From Panopea generosa (lineage: Eukaryota; Mollusca; Bivalvia; Adapedonta; Hiatellidae): 64,000 bases of DNA. The stretch is taken from NCBI GenBank assembly GCA_029582155.1, contig CM055901.1, forward strand, positions 48,481,228 to 48,545,227, read 5' to 3'. The notes beneath the pieces were generated by a model that had not been told where the DNA came from, made no database searches, and saw only the letters and a list, made by a program, of their open reading frames with translations. The translations under genes were made by a program, and so were the position numbers. Positions 33,018-46,299 of this stretch are shown here, piece after piece (the stretch's first letter is position 1; the number at the start of each line of letters is the position of its first letter).

Positions 33018-34160
33018 TATTATGCTGACGTTATCGGACATGTTAATGTAGTTATTCTATCATATTGTCCTGTTTGATTTTACACGAGGCACAATCGCAA
33101 CTTTGCTAAGGGTGTTCGTGGGCATGCTGCCACGAAAAGATATTTGGCTCGTGGCATGCATTTTTCTGATATTTCAGATATTTTTAAGCCGTTCAAATCT
33201 ATAACACAAACTACATTTTGTACAATTGCCCATTTTTAACACTATTACCTTGAATACACAGTGGTGGCTTTTTAGACCCGACATTACAGTACATATCAAT
33301 TCTTAGTAGTACACTGTAAGATAAGTATTTGCTGGGCATTATTATACATTCACACTGCATATATTATATGTGAAGAATATGTCATATTTTGCAAGAGTAA
33401 TTCATATTTTGGGAATAACTATTTTTTTTACAAAAACACTAATAAACATGTGAAACACCAAATATTCTACAGGAGGCAAGTGCCTCCGTCTGCCTCAGTG
33501 TGGCTAATATATAATTATAATCTTCGACTCTAAACAGCTAAAAGAAAGATTATTAGAACAATGTTTTGTTTGAATATTTCAGTAGAGTCAGTTTATGCCA
33601 TCGAGGGCTAATAGAGGAACAGTACAGTGTAAATATTGTACATGTATTACATGAAGAAGAGGTCATGGTCTACGGGTCTACGGGTTTGAAACAGCTGTGA
33701 TATATCATACAAAATAGTGAGATGGACGATAATGTTCTAAAACGGAAAAAATACTAAACGATACATTTATACTTATGCTACTTACTAAGCAAAGTTTGTC
33801 GTTCGGCAGTCTTTTACCATCAGCTTGTAAATTTACTGATACAATTTGGTATATTGATGTATAAAACAAATGTAAAATACATAAAATAGTCTCATAAATG
33901 CTTCCGAAGTAATATATTGAGTTGTTTTCAATCGGAAAATGGTTCAATCCGTCACTTTCAATTTTTTCCAAAATCACCATATCGCGCAGCGGCAGTTATC
34001 GGATAACTCTTGTGAAATGTCTGAAATAGCCCTGTATGGAGGTTTTCTTACCTCACTGTTCGACCGCGTGCACAAAAATAACAGGAAGTACCGGTTTATC
34101 GTGTGTAGTTGTCATCGTAAATGCGGCGTAGTTACCGTTTATGTAACGTATACGTTGAAC
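33018..34160 (-). repeat. Left arm of a large inverted repeat (includes R1)
   Basis: 33018-33740 is the reverse complement of about 36330-37030 (shared phrases include CTGTTTGATTTTAC, GGCATGCTGCCACGAA, GAGGCAAGTGCCTCCGTCTG in one sense). From 33690 it continues as inverted R1 to ACGTATACGTTGAACGGGGT at about 34160. A segment of about 150 bp present on the right arm is missing near 33765, and 33975-34030 carries a short repeat (GTTATCGGATAACTCTTGTG) not found on the right arm. Confidence 0.85.
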
Positions 34161-34689
34161 GGGGTGGAATCTAAAAGCAGAGGTTCTGAAGCATTCACAC
34201 AGGCGAACTTATTTGGCAGATCTCTAAGCGGAATTCAACCTTGCTTATATTTTACGCATAAAAATAATATTGTGTACAAACAATCTCCTTAGTTCTACGC
34301 TGCAATGAGTTTAAATAAACAAAACATCCAGTCCAATTTATTTGCTTTTAATTCTTTTTTATATGTTGATAGTTTACTAATAGACATTAGTGTATTTGGT
34401 AAATTCAAGTTATAGAAAACATTTTTGCAAAGTTACAAATCAACATTATAAGTAAAACCTATCTATCTGTTAACCCATCACTCCACATAAGAATGAATAG
34501 GGTTTTACGTTATACCAACACAGTCTATGGTATTCGACGCCGCGGCAGCAAGAATGAAGATTCCATGTTCACTCTACATGCACAAAAACACTAATTAACA
34601 TATAGAATTGAAACAATCACATCAACATAATTAATGAATATGCAGAAGGAACTTATAACCTTCATACCTGCAGAACTGAGGACCTCCCA

Positions 34690-34875
34690 GGTAGGGGGTC
34701 CCTGTTCTCTGGATCTCTTAAAGTAATGCCTATCATTCCCCAAATCTCCAAAAGTATTTGCCAAAGTTCCCCAAAAGTATTTTGTCCATGATTCCCAGAT
34801 CTCTTAAAGTATTTCCACTGTTCCTTAGATCTCCAAAAGTTTTAATTATAGTTCCCTGAAAGTACCAAATAGTGT
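34690..34875. repeat. Degenerate short tandem repeat
   Basis: Phrases of the form TCCC(C/A)AGATCTC-TAAAAGTATTT recur four or five times (about 34710, 34735, 34762, 34792, 34825) at 25-55-bp spacing. Confidence 0.6.
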
Positions 34876-35364
34876 TTCCTTAAGTAAAACGTCTACTATA
34901 ATCTTCTCTATTATTGTTATTATTTACACATCATCATAATAAGAAAAATCCATGTACTGTCTTCTTTTCCTTGTTTAAAATATTTATGGTCTATGGATTG
35001 AACTTTCAGAGAAAAGGTGTTTTTTAAGTTTCCTTAAAATGTGCTTGTAAGCCCTGTGGCAGGGAGCATTTGTGGTTCAATCACGCTGGTTCAAGAACTT
35101 CAAGAGTTTGTGGTTATACAAATGCTTTGCGAGTTTGGTAAGATTCTTTGAAAAATATGGGGATATAGCTTCTATAAGAAAATGATTAACGGATGGACGA
35201 CGGACAATTTACCACGACATAAGCCCTGCTGGCCTTTGGCAAGTAGAGCCATAGAAGGACGGAAGAGACAAAAAAAATTGAACAGCTGAACGGTTAATTT
35301 ACAAAAGGCAATAAATACACATAAATAATTGACTTTATTGTATTAACACGATCTAAAAAATTAG

Positions 35365-35441
35365 ATGCCGGGTGGGATTGAACACCAGTACTTACGACCC
35401 GAAATCGACGATATTAATCACTGCACTATTCTGCCTTTCAG
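35365..35441 (-). repeat. tRNA-like SINE head
   Basis: In reverse: GGCAGAATAGTGCAGTGATT (A-box-like), then CTGGTGTTCAATCCCACCCG (B-box-like, close to GGTTCAAATCC). No acceptor stem and no recognisable body downstream. Confidence 0.5.
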
Positions 35442-35826
35442 CATCAGTACTGTAAATACATCTTTCCTCGGAATTACCATCCAAAATTTATTTTGGGTAC
35501 GTGCGATTATGGGATGAAGTTGTGCAGGGGCCAAGAATAACACGTAAGAAACCTCCAAAGCTGTCAAAAGCTGTTTCAAGCAGTCGACATCTCATTTTAA
35601 AAGTACATGTAAATTATGATCAAGTATAAAAATTATACATAAAATCAGTGACTTAGTTACAGAGACTGGCAGGCTAATAGCAATATAATGTCCACGGCAC
35701 TTTTAGTATTTCTATAATAACTCTTCGAATCTTTGTCTGAATTTAACAAGTTTGGTGCCAAAGTAAAGCTGATAAAAATGATGACCAATTCCAATTATCA
35801 ATTATTTAATATTTTTCTTCTGAATT

Positions 35827-37030
35827 GGTCGAACAGTGAGGTAAGAAAACCCCTATATTTTCATATTATTATTTCGTTTTTAAATCAAAGATACAGCCGA
35901 CACGAGCGGCATTATATTTAAGTTTCAAGCGGACATGAGTTTTTGAATGGGAACATTACAGTTTCCTCAAACATTTGAGAAAAGTGACGGATTGAACTAT
36001 TTTCAGATCGAAAACAGCTCAATTTATTACTTCGGAAGCATTTATGGGACTACTTTATGTATTTTATATTTCTTTTTTGTATCAACATAACAACTTATAT
36101 CAGTAGAATTACAAGTTGATGTTGTAAAGCTGCTAAACGCCAAAATTTGCTTAGTACATAGCATAAGTAGGTGCCTCGTATATTGTACACAACATAAGTC
36201 GATGTATTGTGTCATTTAGCGGTAATTTAATAACATGAAATAATACTACTATCCAACTATTTAAGGGTTGTTTTTAAGTTGTATCGTTGTTTAAACTTCA
36301 CAAATAAACTTTGTATTTTTTTTTCGTCTTAGAACATTATCGTCCATCTCACTATTTTGTATGATATATCGCAGCTGTTTCAGATCCGTAGACCATGTAC
36401 AATATTTTCATTGTACTTTTCGTCTATTAGCCCTCGATGGCATAAACTGACGCTAAATATTCAAACAAAACATTGTTCTTAAAATATTTCTTCTTTTAGC
36501 TGTTTACAGTCGAATGTTATAATTATATATTAGCCACACTGAGGCAGACGGAAGCACTTGCCTCCTGTAGAATTTGTGGTGTTTCACATGTTTATTAGTG
36601 TTTTTGTATAAATAATAGTTATTCCCAAAATATGAATTACTCTTGCAAAAATATGACATATTCTTCACATATAATATATGCAGTATGAATGTATCATAAT
36701 GCCCAGCAAATACTTGTCTCACAGTGTATTACTAAGAGTTGATATGTACTGTTATGTCGGATCTAAAAGCCACCAATGTGTATTTAAGATAATAGTGTAA
36801 AAAGAGGCAATTGTATAAAATGCAGTTTGTGTTATAGATTTGAACGGCTCAAAATGTCTGAAATATCAGAAAAATGCAGGAAATGCATGCCACGAGCTAA
36901 ATAACATTTCGTGGCAGCATGCCCCCGGACACCCCTAGCAAAGTTGTGATTGTGCCTCATGTAAAATCAAACAGGACAGTATAATAGAATATCCACTTCA
37001 ACATGTCCAAAATCTCGGCATGATAATATC
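35827..37030 (+). repeat. Right arm of the large inverted repeat (includes R1)
   Basis: 35827-36270 is R1 in direct orientation, from CGAACAGTGAGGTAAGAAAA to TTAAGGGTTGTTTTTAAGTT. 36330-37030 mirrors 33018-33740. It includes a SINE S1 tail (TTAGCCCTCGATGGCATAAA at about 36427) whose mirror is at 33596-33625, so the SINE was there before the duplication. Confidence 0.85.
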
Positions 37031-37109
37031 GCTTTTCATACAAACACAACATGCATACATAACCATTAAATTAAAAAAAAAACCTTGTCAATGTAAGCTG
37101 TTTTTCTTT

Positions 37110-37720
37110 TATAATTATAGATTTTGAACCAGTACAAAAATTGAGCCAAGACATATGCTGTAAAAATTTTTTCGCTGTGTTTTGGACATAAATGTTACAG
37201 GCGAGCCCTATGGGAAATGTAATAGTTGTGTGAGACGTAAATGTCTCAAACCCATCTGCCGCCAAATGTCACACGTCTAACACGTTATGGCATAGCACCA
37301 TATTGGGAACAAGATGTATTTTTAACGATATAACTTGGTGTATTGATATATAAAAGAAATATAAAACACATAAAGTTGTCCCAGAATTGCTTCCGAAGTA
37401 ATAAATGGATCTGTAAATACGTATTTTCAATCTGAAAGTGGTTCATTCTGTCATTTTTCTCGAATGTTTGAGGAAACTGTCATGTTCCCATTCAAAAACA
37501 CATGCTCACTTGAAACTTAAATAGAATGCCGCTCGTATCGGCTATATCTTTGATTTGAAAACGAAATGATAATACGAAAATAAAGGGGTTTTCCAACCTC
37601 ACTGTTCGACCGTGTGAACAAAAATAACAGGAAGTACCGGTTTACCATGTGTAGAACTTTATCACCGTAAATGCGTTGCCGCTTATGTAACGTATACGTT
37701 GGACGGGGTGCTACTAGCTG
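37110..37720 (-). repeat. Repeat R1, inverted copy
   Basis: Reverse complement of 28070-28860 over its whole length: TTGAGCC near 37141, GAGCCCTATGGGAAATGTAA at 37204, ATTGCTTCCGAAGTAATAAA, AACAGGAAGTACCGGTTTAC, ACGTATACGTTGGACGGGGT at the end. Compared with 28 kb it lacks the middle section with CTGCTAAACGCCAAA. Confidence 0.85.
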
Positions 37721-39352
37721 AGTATATTACTTTATACTGCTTTAGCTTTATAACACTTACCAGTTGTTTCATAACCATAATATTTCGGACAAGTTCTTAA
37801 ACTGGCCAACTTGGATAATTACCGTTGGAGTCATGGCCCTTCGTAAAAAGAGGTATTTGACATTGTGGGCGTTAAACAAAACTACACTCTGAAATTGGTT
37901 AAACTTTGTCTCATTCCGAATTTATTGTGGAAGACTGTTCCAGAGTCTGGCCGGCGTGTTTTGAAAAAAATCCTACGTTTATATATTATGTGTAACAAGG
38001 GAGATGCAGTAGAATGGTGTTACTGCTGAGTTATATTACTGTGAGTAACTAGTGCTTTGAATTATAATTATTTGACAAGCGAGTTAATGTACTAAGTTAC
38101 CGTATCCAATCGTTTCTGGAGGAGGCGGTGGAGGTTACGTGGTAGCGTATGATGACCAACGGTGGAGGTAACGTTGGATGGTGGTGGAGGTAACGCTGGA
38201 TGGTGGTGCGTGTCGCGACCAGGTACTTGTACATGTAATATTAACATATTTAATTATCAAAAGTGTCAAACTATGAATAATATCAACCATTTTTGTAGCA
38301 TTATCTTCAGGGTGAGATTTCTTAACGATTACCTCATTAAATGATGTAAAATAATTGAAAGGATTAGACCAGTCTCATGATACGTCTCACCAGTGGCTTA
38401 TATAAGTCACCGATTTAACACATCCCAAACATCCTAAGGTAAACTACTTTTTTTTTGTTATTTATACTAATTTTACCAATAGACTTTCAGAGCTGATTTA
38501 CACTGACTTCATTTACGAGTAAAATATCATTTTGTTATTTGTACCAATATGCTCTCTTTGGTCGCTGAACCTCTCTATTAAACAGTTTTCTAGAAAACAA
38601 TACTTTGATTTAAGCATACTTATAATTATATAAATCCTTGATTTTAATAATCTTTAAACATCTCATTTAATTCTCATATTTACAGATTGAGTTTCATAAA
38701 GTTGTTAAAGAAGCATTTATCATTGGAAAAATTACTCTTTAAAGGGAATATATCATGAAACAGCGCTGTAAATGTCTAAAAAATATATATTGAAATGGAT
38801 TAAAGGCATCTCATTATCATTAGTAAATTCAATCCGAATGATTTGGTATGTAAAAACGTGACAAAAACGTGACAAAATCGATATTTAAATTGGAGTGGTA
38901 AACTTGAAACGAAATCCCCATTCTAAAAAATAGACAGCACTTAAATACTGCTTGACATTACCCCCCCTCTCTCCCCCCCCCCCACATCCGCTCCTGTGTA
39001 TAACGGATACAATTGAAATCAGAATGACACCATGTGACTCATTTAATACGTCATTAAATATGTTGCCATAATAAGCGGGAAATACATTTTAGTCTAACCT
39101 AGGCGTGTTGTCCAAGTAAGGAAATCCTTTTTAACATATTATTTTGACATATTTAGATAGCTACCATTTTGCCAATACATTGTCAGTGAGTATATATATA
39201 TATCCTTGCCTATATATACTCACCATATATATCTTCTATACAAGTCGATATAAGCATGATATATTGGTAAAAAATTTTAGCCAATTTTAAGTTGAAATCC
39301 TGATTAATTCCCTTTAAGTTAAATGTCTGTAGTCATTGTTTTAAACTTTTGA
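37721..39352. other. No gene seen; minor repeats
   Basis: GGTGGAGGTAACG occurs three times at 38120-38205. A C-rich run lies at 38960-38988. A phrase GGACAAGTTCTTAAACTGGC at 37788 belongs to a repeat also seen at 60260, 61080 and 61355. Confidence 0.5.
39187..39223. repeat. Perfect 13-bp inverted repeat (hairpin)
   Basis: GTGAGTATATATA at 39187-39199 and TATATATACTCAC at 39211-39223 are exact reverse complements with an 11-bp loop. Confidence 0.9.
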
Positions 39353-39542
39353 CTTCGATTGTAAAACAAGTTCTTACAACTTAGACAAATCACGCTCGAA
39401 GTCTTCCTGGGTAATACCAGTACAAAGCATATGCGGAAAAAGTGCCTTGCTCAAGGACACCACACATAGCCGTAGCGGAGGATCGAACCCACGACCCTCC
39501 GTTCATGGGTTCGGTGCTCTACCACTGGACCACGCGCTCCAC
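39353..39542 (-). repeat. tRNA-derived SINE family S2, copy 2
   Basis: In reverse it begins GTGGAGCGCGTGGTCCAGTG, then GTAGAGCACCGAACCCATGA, GGTTCGATCCTCCGCTACGG (good B box) and ends CTTGTTTTACAATCGAAG. It is the copy with the best-kept tRNA-like head. Confidence 0.9.
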
Positions 39543-41806
39543 GCTCTACTGTCTGTAGTCATTGTACATTGGGACCACCTAATACATGTGAATAAATAAG
39601 TATTCCAATGCAGCTTTATAATCCAAGCTTGGTTCTCGGACCCAAAATGTTTCAATCCCCTTTCGCATCTTTTGGCTATTTAATGGATAACGTTGAAACC
39701 TCCGAATCAGGAGAGCTCCGTTCTACAGACTAAACTATCGAGATATATTTTACTTATTCACCGTATTTGGCTAATAATCCAGAGCCACTTCCTGTTTGAT
39801 TTGCTGAAATTGTTAGCCAGGAGGTATATTTTGCATTGATTGTGCTATATAATACTGTAGACACACTAAGTACAAGCATTGGTATCCCAAAAAACGTTAT
39901 TTTTTAAGATATCCGGATGACATCATGCCAAATTTTATCCAGGAATCTTGTCACCCGTGCATACATGTATTTCCCCACCCTAAGATTTGTTTTTCTGCCA
40001 AAAAAGACTACGGAAACAGCAGTAGATTAGTAATTTTATGATAACTGTTTCAACTACTTTATGATTTGGTGTGTTTGATTGAGTTATTTGAAAAGAAAAA
40101 CTCATTTAGGGCAAAAGTCTGTAAGGCAGTTTAAAAAATGTTCAACTTCATTTATAATTGGTCATTTAAATATAAACCTACCGCTATGACAAAAATCAGG
40201 ATTTCACTATTTCACTTGTTTTATCTGTGTTGACAGTTAGTAAAACAAATTGTATACTGCTTAACAGAAGGAAGCAGGGATCAAATTTAAGTTATTCTTG
40301 TAATTTCTATATATTGTGAGTGCCAAAATTTTCTTCTAGTTAAAACAGCAGTGTTTCAGTTACATATTTATGTCTGTGAGTCCTGGGACTGACTGAGTCT
40401 AGCATTTGTGAGTCCCAATTTGAAAGTCTGAGTCTTCTTATTTTAAGGTCACAAAGTGGCCCGAAAATACTAGGGGGTCCTGAACTATTGTGAAACCTAG
40501 TGCATATCAAAGCATGTTTTCGAACAATTTTTATAATTTTTTTATTTTATCGTCCTCTACCTGCATACTCCATCCGCTTTTTTATGGGTGGATTTTCCGT
40601 ATTGATTTCAGTGCAGAAGCCAAAACACTCATATTGATTAAAATATGTAATATCATAGCAAAAACTCTTACCGGTTGTTAAAAAACACTTTATATATGTC
40701 CATAACATAAAAATATCCACAAAACCGCACATTTAACATTTAAATAACTTAGTTTTTACATAAATTCCTACTTTCAAATCGTGTTTGACAGTTATCACGT
40801 GACATTGGAGTATCTGTTATTTTCATAATCTTTTTTTTTTTACCATATTAACTTATGTACAACGTTAAGCGGATGTCAAAGACTTGACGCCAGTTCCTTG
40901 ATGCATACGTGACTATTGAAAATAATCTTGTATAGTACTAATGAATTATGGTCAACGATACACTTATTAGCTCTGAATTGGTATCAGTCCATATTGCAAC
41001 TGAAAAAAATATTGCTATAGCTTCGTCATGGATCTGTGGGTTGAGTAATGCAATGCTTCAAGCACGGTTCTATGGTTAGAAACCAAATGATACATATGTT
41101 ATTCATTATTTAAAATCATCATTAGGCATTCACAATATAAGAAACTTGTTTTACTGTTAGCTTATGACAATTCCCATTTCAACAACAATTTAATATACTG
41201 TCAATAAGTAGTTAAAATCATTAAAAATTGTGTGATACATACGATATCAATTAGTTAGCTTAACTTAGCAATAAATACCCAAACAGTCGTAGCTTGTCAC
41301 CCAATTGTATTCAGACATTATATAAAATAATGAAAGCTGCTGAATATTATTGTATTTGATCACAACCCACTATAAATGGCAGACATATCTTGATATTCAT
41401 GTACAGACTTTAGTATCAACGGTTTTCAAGAACACTAAATGTTGTATGCATTCACATGTCCTTTCCACCAATATAAGCGGTGTTGAATACACACATATCT
41501 GTTATAATCTAAAGAGAAACAGAGTACTTAGATAGGTAACGTTTATACTCTTATTTTTCGACGCCCATACTTTAATTGACTTGTGAGTGTTTACTTTTGC
41601 AAATATTTCACTAATCCCAGCTCTGTGCGCATGTACGAGAAAATATGCATCTGATACCAACATTTAAACAAGTTGATTTAATCAAATTTATTCTGTTTAT
41701 GTGAGGGTGGGGTGCGGGTAATAAAATATATTACAAATTACAAAATATATATCATAAGACAGAAGATTGTTTTCTTTTCTTATTTGTCTATAACCCATAG
41801 ATATAT
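39543..41806. other. No gene seen
   Basis: Short GTCTGAGTC-type phrases recur at 40370-40440. Frames at 40490-40732 and 41350-41535 have no domain. Confidence 0.5.
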
Positions 41807-41994
41807 GGAGGGCGTGGTCCAGCAGTAAAGCACCGAACCCATGATCGGAGGGTCGTGAGTTCGATCCTCCGCTATGGCTATGTATGGTGTCCTTGAGCAA
41901 AACACTTTTTGCACATATGCTTTGTACTGGTTTTACTCAGGAAGACTTCGAGTGTGATTTGTCTAAGTTGTAAGAACTTGTTTCACAATCAAAG
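41807..41994 (+). repeat. tRNA-derived SINE family S2, copy 3
   Basis: GGAGGGCGTGGTCCAGCAGT (A-box region), AAGCACCGAACCCATGATCG, GAGTTCGATCCTCCGCTATG (B box), then TGTCCTTGAGCAAAACACTT and AAGAACTTGTTTCACAATCA. Oriented opposite to copy 2, which lies 2.3 kb upstream. Confidence 0.9.
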
Positions 41995-42744
41995 TAAAAT
42001 AAATAAGTTTAAACTAAACTAGAGATACACAAGTCCTTAATATGACCCATATATTTCTCTCTGTAAATTTTTCAATTTAAATCTTATTCCTCCCAGTAGC
42101 TCGGATCTAGCTCACATCTAACTACACTATGTAAAATCGCTGCTAAATGACAGCGAAACAAGGTAAATTAGAATGTCTTGGTCATATTCACCGTCTTTCA
42201 AACTACAATGTTTTTTTGACTTGCCGCATTTGACTGAACGAATGACGAAAGTGTACCCTGCTTGAACTTTTTAGCAGCCGACATAGTACTATTTAGTTGT
42301 CTGAATACACAAGAAGTATTCAAGGTTGGCAAGCAGCTTGCGTATTTACAACTCGCAATGGTAACAGAGACCATCTGATGACATTGATTATGCTAGATGC
42401 GTGCGCACCATTGTTTAGAAAAAGGTGCAGTAGTAACCTGATGCTCTTGAAATTTATCCGATGATGCACGCGCACTAGTGTTTACAAAACAGTGTTCAAT
42501 ATGGGGTATGAAACCATAACTTTGAGTCTACTTTCACTTTGTTAGCAGTTTACACACTAAAAAGAAAAATTATCTCTTGGATGAAAGTTGACCTCTACTC
42601 TTTAGCTTAAGTTGATGTTTTCTGATTGCCATGTGCCCGTCTGTCTAAATAGTGTAAAAAAGTGATGATTTGTTTCTAGTTTTGTTACCTGGTTTTAACA
42701 ATATGCTTACAACTGCATAAACTGTAATTAATAAGTTTCGTCTA
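41995..42744. other. No feature seen
   Basis: Mixed-composition sequence; no coding or repeat signal found. Confidence 0.45.
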
Positions 42745-43012
42745 AAATCTTACGTGTCTGACTATCAATCCAGGGGTTGTGAGTTTGAATCCTCGCCCAG
42801 CAACAGTCTCTGTGATGATTGATATACGACATTGTGTTTCATTATCATTCGTCTCTCACCGCTGATTCTAGTGGGGAAGTTATAAGTTATTTGCGGATAC
42901 GGTTGTGCTTGAGTACTGGTTAATCTTTCAGGATCCCAGGAAACAGTGGTTATGTTAACTGATTATCTGTTAGCCCTCAATGGCATAAAATGACGCTAAA
43001 TATTCAATCAAT
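42745..43012 (+). repeat. SINE family S1, nearly full copy
   Basis: CTGACTATCAATCCAGGGGT, GTGAGTTTGAATCCTCGCCC (B box), GATTGATATACGACATTGTG, GAGTACTGGTTAATCTTTCA, CATAAAATGACGCTAAATAT and an ATTCAATCAATCG tail. The A box is degraded. Confidence 0.9.
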
Positions 43013-44529
43013 CGTCAAAAATCCTGACATATAGCCTATTGCAGAGGTGAATTGAGTGTAACAAATGATAAATCTGCAAAGGAGATTGCATTCTTACATG
43101 AAGCTCTCTCAAGTTTGCTTAAATCATGGCCCTGAGGTTAAATTTAGACCCGCCCCAGGGACTTAGCCTGCAGGGCTTATATCATGGTAAAGTGTCCGTT
43201 ATCAGACTTCCATCTGTAAACCTTTTTAGTTGACACATAATCACCCCCCATTTTCCTTAACCAAAGTTGCAAAGCTATTATATAACCACAAGATCTGGGA
43301 CAAGTTCTTAAACCACCATGATTCAGCCACAATTGCCACCACAGAGCTCGTAAGCACAATTTAAGGGCAACTTTAAAAAAATATTTTCTTTGAAAGTTTA
43401 AGCCATTGACCTTAAATATTTTACATGTAGCATTGCATGGAGGTCTGCTTAAACGGTTGTGAAAATCAGGTCCATGGGGTAAAATTTAAGACTGTCACAG
43501 GGGTCACGGTTTAATATAGAATTATTTATTTAAGTGTAGATGCAATAGTACCCTCATTTTTCTTTTAATCTGCACTTAGGACTTTGATCTAAAAAAGTAA
43601 CTGTTGCGTTTATGGTTTTCCAGCCGACCCATAGATTCTTATTGTAAAATTTGTGGAAAAAAATAGAGAAATTTCATAACTGTTTCATTTCGTAAACAGT
43701 ATTCATTTTAAAATTTGCAAATATACTGTGCAAATGAAACATTCCTGTCACAATTTGTTCTTTCGAAGATTTTTAAGACATATGATGGTTTGTAAAACAT
43801 GCCGAAAGTGTTACTGTATTGTTGGTTAAGCAGTACTTGCAAGTGACGCAGCATGACTCAGAGTCTGCATGCCATTAACATTTATGATGCGTCTTTACTT
43901 AGAGTGAAGCTTTTAGGGAAACTCCATGTAAATAGGAGAAACTAATCATTTGCAAAATTTGCGTTTATATAATCAAACCAGGAGTTGGGCAATTTCCAAT
44001 AGCGATGAATTAACTAGGGATAGGCTCTTCAAGGAAACTGGCATTTCTGTATTGAAACTAGTAGTCTAATATTCTTTAATTCTGAATTATGTTTTCGGAG
44101 AACATGGAAAGAAGGAAATTAAAAAATACACCTAATGATGATTAAACTCTCACCACTAAGGTTATAGAATCGAACAATGTCCTTGACAGTTGGCGAGCGC
44201 AACATGTTGCCCTTTGAAGTTGACCTGTTTTGATTTCCCTGTGTTTGTTGTCCGTCCATCCGGTGCCCGTCTGTTGTCTGTCTATAAAAGTAATTACACT
44301 GGGAGGATTAATAAAACTAATGTCTTGAAGTCAAATAGTCCCTATAGTGTTTGTCCAATCCTAAACCAATTTTTTTAATGATGTTAATGATATCATTAAT
44401 ACATTATTAAGAGATTATGAAAAAGTTCTATCATTGAATTTATCATTAGGCCGTCTGTGCTCCTATCTACTCACTTAAAATAGCATCTTTCATAACTCTT
44501 TTTATCCCCGCGCCCCCCGATTTTTGGGG
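43013..44529. other. No gene seen; worn repeat pair
   Basis: Two related phrases, CATGGCCCTGAGGTTAAATTTAGACCC (in part, 43125) and CCATGGGGTAAAATTTAAGAC (43470), lie ~345 bp apart and look like an old tandem. Frames at 43177-43359 and 44190-44378 are unsupported. Confidence 0.45.
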
Positions 44530-45960
44530 TGGCATATAGTGATTGCAGTGTCAATCCATCCATTCATCCATCCTTCCATCCATCCAGTATTTCGTGTCTG
44601 GCCTGTAACTTTGTCATGCATGGATGGATTTTGTTAATACTTGCTACAAATGATCAACATAACATGACCACATGTGAGTAAGACCCACACCTGTACCTTA
44701 AAGGTCAAGGTCACACTTTGAGTTTGTTTGACAACACTGAGTCTGTGTGAGAATTCGTGTCCGGCTTGTAACTTTGTCATGCATAAACGGATTTTATTAA
44801 TACTTACTACAAATGATTAACATAACATGATGATGTGTCACACGTAAGACCCACTCCCATACCTCAAAGTTCAAGTTCACACTTTGAGTTTATTTGACAA
44901 CACTTTGAGTCTGTGTGAGATTTCGTGTCTGGCCTGTAACATTGTCATGCATATAATGATTTTTTAATACATGCTACAAATGATCAACATTACATGACAA
45001 TATGTCACATTTAACACCAAGACTCCCACTTCAAAGGTCAAGGTCCCAATTTAACTTTGTTTGATGACACTTTCAGTCTGATTGAGATTTTGTGTTCGGT
45101 CTGTAACTTTGTCACCAATGGATGAATTCAAAAAACACTTGGCTCAATTCATCAGCATGACATGTCACATGTAAAACCCACATCCATACCTCAAAGGTCA
45201 AGGTCACACTGAGTTTGTTTGACAACACTACAAGTCTGTGAGATTTCGTGTCCGGCATGTAATTTTGTGATGCGTAGATGGATTTTATAAATGCTTGCTA
45301 CAAAATTTAATGATCAACATAACATGACGACGTGTCTCACTTAACACCCAGACTCCGACATCAAAGGTCAAGGTCACAATTTAACTTTGTTTGACAACAC
45401 TCTCAGTCTGTTTGAGATTTCGTGTCTGGTCTGTAACTTTGTCACTTATGGATAAATTCCAAAAAGACTTGGCTCAGTTGATCAACATGACATTATTAAG
45501 TGTCGCATGTAAGACCCAGAGCCTTTCCTCAAAGGTCAAGGTCACACTTTCAGTTTGTTTGAAATTGCATTTCTGGTCTGTAACTTTGTCTTTAATTTGG
45601 CTCAATTGATCAAGATGACGCAATGATGTGGGTCTGTTTGAGATTTCAAGTCCCTCCTGTAACTTTATCATACATGGATGGATTTCAAAAACACTTGGCC
45701 CAATTATCTATTGACCAACATGACTTGAAGACGTGTCACGTTAAGACCCAGAACTTATTTCAAGGTCGCATTTTCAGTTTGTTTGATATTTCATTTCTAG
45801 TCTGTAACTTTGTCTTGCATGGAGGGATTTTAAAATAGCTTGACACATGTGATCAGCATGCCATGATGATGTGTCACCTGCATTTACCTGTAGAAATACC
45901 CAGACCGTTATATCAGATGTCAAGGTCAAGGTTACACAAATGTCAAGGTCATGCTTTAAT
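44530..45960. repeat. Degenerate ~165-bp tandem repeat, copy B
   Basis: Same family as 6180-6900, about eight to nine units. Exact AGGTCAAGGTCA at 44702, 45195, 45365 and 45533; one-base variants at about 44866 and 45035. Each unit also has TCTGGCCTGTAACTTTGTCA and AATGATCAACATAACATGA-like phrases. It starts with a CATCCATCCATTC-type microsatellite at 44550-44585. Confidence 0.9.
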
Positions 45961-46299
45961 GTAAAAAATATGAAATTGCATTCTAGTCTGAAACATCAGT
46001 CCATTACTTTTGATATTTATGGATACATGGCTACCTATTATAACATATATTGTTATTTTCACAAACCATTTGGTGGGCATGCAACACTTACCAGTGACAT
46101 TTCTAGTTTGTTTTATCTTTAAAGCATTGGAAATGTGTTCATGATTTCTGTCCATTTTTGTTTAAAATGACCATACAAAATCAGGTAAAATAGCCCAGCT
46201 ACCTATATGTAAAGTACTGGGTCGGAGCAGAGCAAACAAATATTTTTTACGAATGACCTTACTCATAAATTTAACTAATATCTTTTTTTCTTGTCACAG

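Larger units (their letters stand above)
34161..35826. other. Spacer of the large inverted repeat
   Basis: Holds a degenerate ~50-bp repeat (34690-34875) and a tRNA-like head (35365-35441). No gene seen. Confidence 0.5.

Noticed and set aside
39187..39223. MicroRNA precursor
   Set aside because: The stem is only 13 bp and mostly TA repeat; too short and low-complexity.
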